Positions 21,133 to 21,959 of a stretch of 21,959 bases of DNA are shown here, piece by piece (positions within the stretch are counted from its first letter, which is position 1; every line of letters begins with the position of its first letter). The stretch is from Planctomycetota bacterium (GTDB taxonomy: Bacteria; Planctomycetota; Brocadiia; JAJRTI01), in assembly GCA_024278415.1 (NCBI GenBank), contig JAJRTI010000250.1, positions 1 through 21,959 on the forward strand, in the 5' to 3' direction. The position numbers and the translations under genes are program-made. The notes beneath the pieces are model-generated. The model ran no database searches. It had not been told where the DNA came from and was given only the letters and a program-made list of their open reading frames with translations.

Positions 21133-21959
21133 TCACGCGCCGGAGTGAGCGAGGGGCTCGGCCGAACCAACACAGGCAGAGTCGCGCGATTGCGCCACAT
21201 GATGGGTCGCGTTGCAAATGAGCCCAGCAAGAACAGAGAAAAGCAGTGCGTTGGCCGGTATGGCAAGGTTGAAATCCACGAAGCTATGAGCGAGCATCGC
21301 CACCCACCCGGCCACAAGGCCCATCAGCAGCCACACGCTTCTCTGCGCCGAGGATTGAATGATGGCTCGGACCGCAGGCCACAGCACGGCCCACACCGCG
21401 AACAGGAGAATCACCAGGCCTACGATGCCCGTCTCAACAAGCGCCTGCAAATAATCATTGTGGGCCTTGATATCCTCTTTGTCACTGCGGAACGTGCGTC
21501 TGTAGTTTGGGTACACATCGCCGAAGCCTCCCAGGCCAACTCCGACTAGGGGAAAATCTCTCCAGATACGCACGGATTGCCGCCAAAGGTTGAGACGAGA
21601 GGCGCCCCGGTTCTGGCTCGTTCCGATCGTGACAAATCGACTCAGTAATGCCCCTCTTCCCGAATACAGGCCTGCGACGACAACTACCGCAAGCCCCACT
21701 AGGGCCAGCCGAGCCGTCGCCCTCCTACGCCTTGAACGCTGTATGGCAAACGCCACCAGCACTCCCGCAGCGAGTAGAAACGCCAGTATACCTCCGCGTG
21801 AGAGACTGGCAAACAACGCCGCAGCCATTACCAGAGCGCACGCAAGCATGGCCGCAGCACGAAGCAGAGATGGACGAAGCCAAGGCAATCTCGGCCCTTG
21901 GCCCCCTCGCCTATCCGCTCTCCGGCCACTTCTCCGAGAAGAGTATTCCCAGTCGCTGC
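21133..21959 (-). CDS. O-antigen ligase/polymerase family membrane protein (partial, 5' end outside window)
   Basis: The C-terminal part (at least 275 residues) of a polytopic membrane protein of the O-antigen ligase / Wzy_C family, which transfers or polymerises lipid-linked glycans at the periplasmic face. Several membrane segments flank the large periplasmic loop typical of the family: ASRLNLWRQSVRIWRDFPL, VGVGLGGFGDVYPNYRR and AHNDYLQALVETGIVGL, with the conserved His of HNDYLQ. More hydrophobic helices follow (WVAMLAHSFVDFNLAIPANAL). The frame remains open from the internal TTG at 21888 to the window edge, so the real start lies beyond 21959. WaaL-like ligase and Wzy-like polymerase cannot be told apart from this part. 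Confidence 0.88.
   Translation of the reverse strand, partial: SDWEYSSRRSGRRADRRGGQGPRLPWLRPSLLRAAAMLACALVMAAALFASLSRGGILAFLLAAGVLVAFAIQRSRRRRATARLALVGLAVVVVAGLYSGRGALLSRFVTIGTSQNRGASRLNLWRQSVRIWRDFPLVGVGLGGFGDVYPNYRRTFRSDKEDIKAHNDYLQALVETGIVGLVILLFAVWAVLWPAVRAIIQSSAQRSVWLLMGLVAGWVAMLAHSFVDFNLAIPANALLFSVLAGLICNATHHVAQSRDSACVGSAEPLAHSGA

Noticed and set aside
1..21959. CRISPR array, tRNA, rRNA, prophage or IS element
   Set aside because: No regularly spaced direct repeats, cloverleaf, rRNA core sequence, integrase or transposase was seen on either strand.

Overview
The window is GC-rich bacterial chromosome with dense short-range hairpins between genes. It shows no phage, plasmid, insertion-sequence transposase, CRISPR, rRNA or tRNA signal. 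The mix suggests an uncultured Gram-negative-type bacterium of the Planctomycetota/PVC or a neighbouring phylum: a large secreted glycosidase with CBM4/9 modules, an archaeal-type IMP cyclohydrolase, WcaF/WbuB/WecA/O-antigen-ligase-like surface polysaccharide genes, and frequent GTG/TTG starts. The phylum is an inference from gene style, since no marker gene is present.

Layout. 1-497 is non-coding and holds a REP/BIME-like structured repeat, a CTTTGTG tandem repeat and a hairpin just ahead of purO. 498-1650 (+) is a two-gene unit, purO (IMP cyclohydrolase) then a DUF192 lipoprotein, closed by a strong inverted repeat. 1915-4416 (+) encodes an 833-residue secreted multidomain protein with CARDB-like and Ig-like modules. 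4640-5608 (-) is an SGNH/GDSL hydrolase interrupted by one in-frame TGA, with paired inverted repeats between it and its convergent neighbour. 5889-7757 (+) is a nitrogen-assimilation unit: a good sigma-54 type promoter, amt, then a PII gene without the uridylylated Tyr51. 7807-11400 (-) is a 1197-residue secreted GH42-like glycosidase. 11623-12848 (-) is a two-gene unit, yjbQ and a CPBP membrane protease. 12849-13319 is a divergent non-coding region with a second copy of the BIME-like element. 13320-14453 (+) is a GT4 glycosyltransferase.

The last third (14530-21959, minus strand) is one compact, partly overlapping operon for a surface polysaccharide. In order of transcription it reads: O-antigen ligase/polymerase (cut by the window edge), NusG-family specialised antiterminator, TPR membrane protein, GT2 transferase, WcaF-like O-acetyltransferase, WbuB-like GT4, and WecA/MraY-like polyprenyl-phosphate sugar-1-phosphate transferase with an extra C-terminal domain. 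The last gene would load the first sugar on the lipid carrier, the transferases and acetyltransferase build and decorate the unit, and the ligase family member polymerises or transfers it. The NusG paralogue probably keeps polymerase processive across the operon.

Most notable: two copies of a GTAG-bounded, four-hairpin repeat family whose stems differ but whose fold is kept (REP/BIME type); the archaeal-type PurO; the sigma-54 promoter ahead of amt and a PII protein with Arg at position 51; the stop-interrupted hydrolase; and the operon-embedded NusG paralogue.
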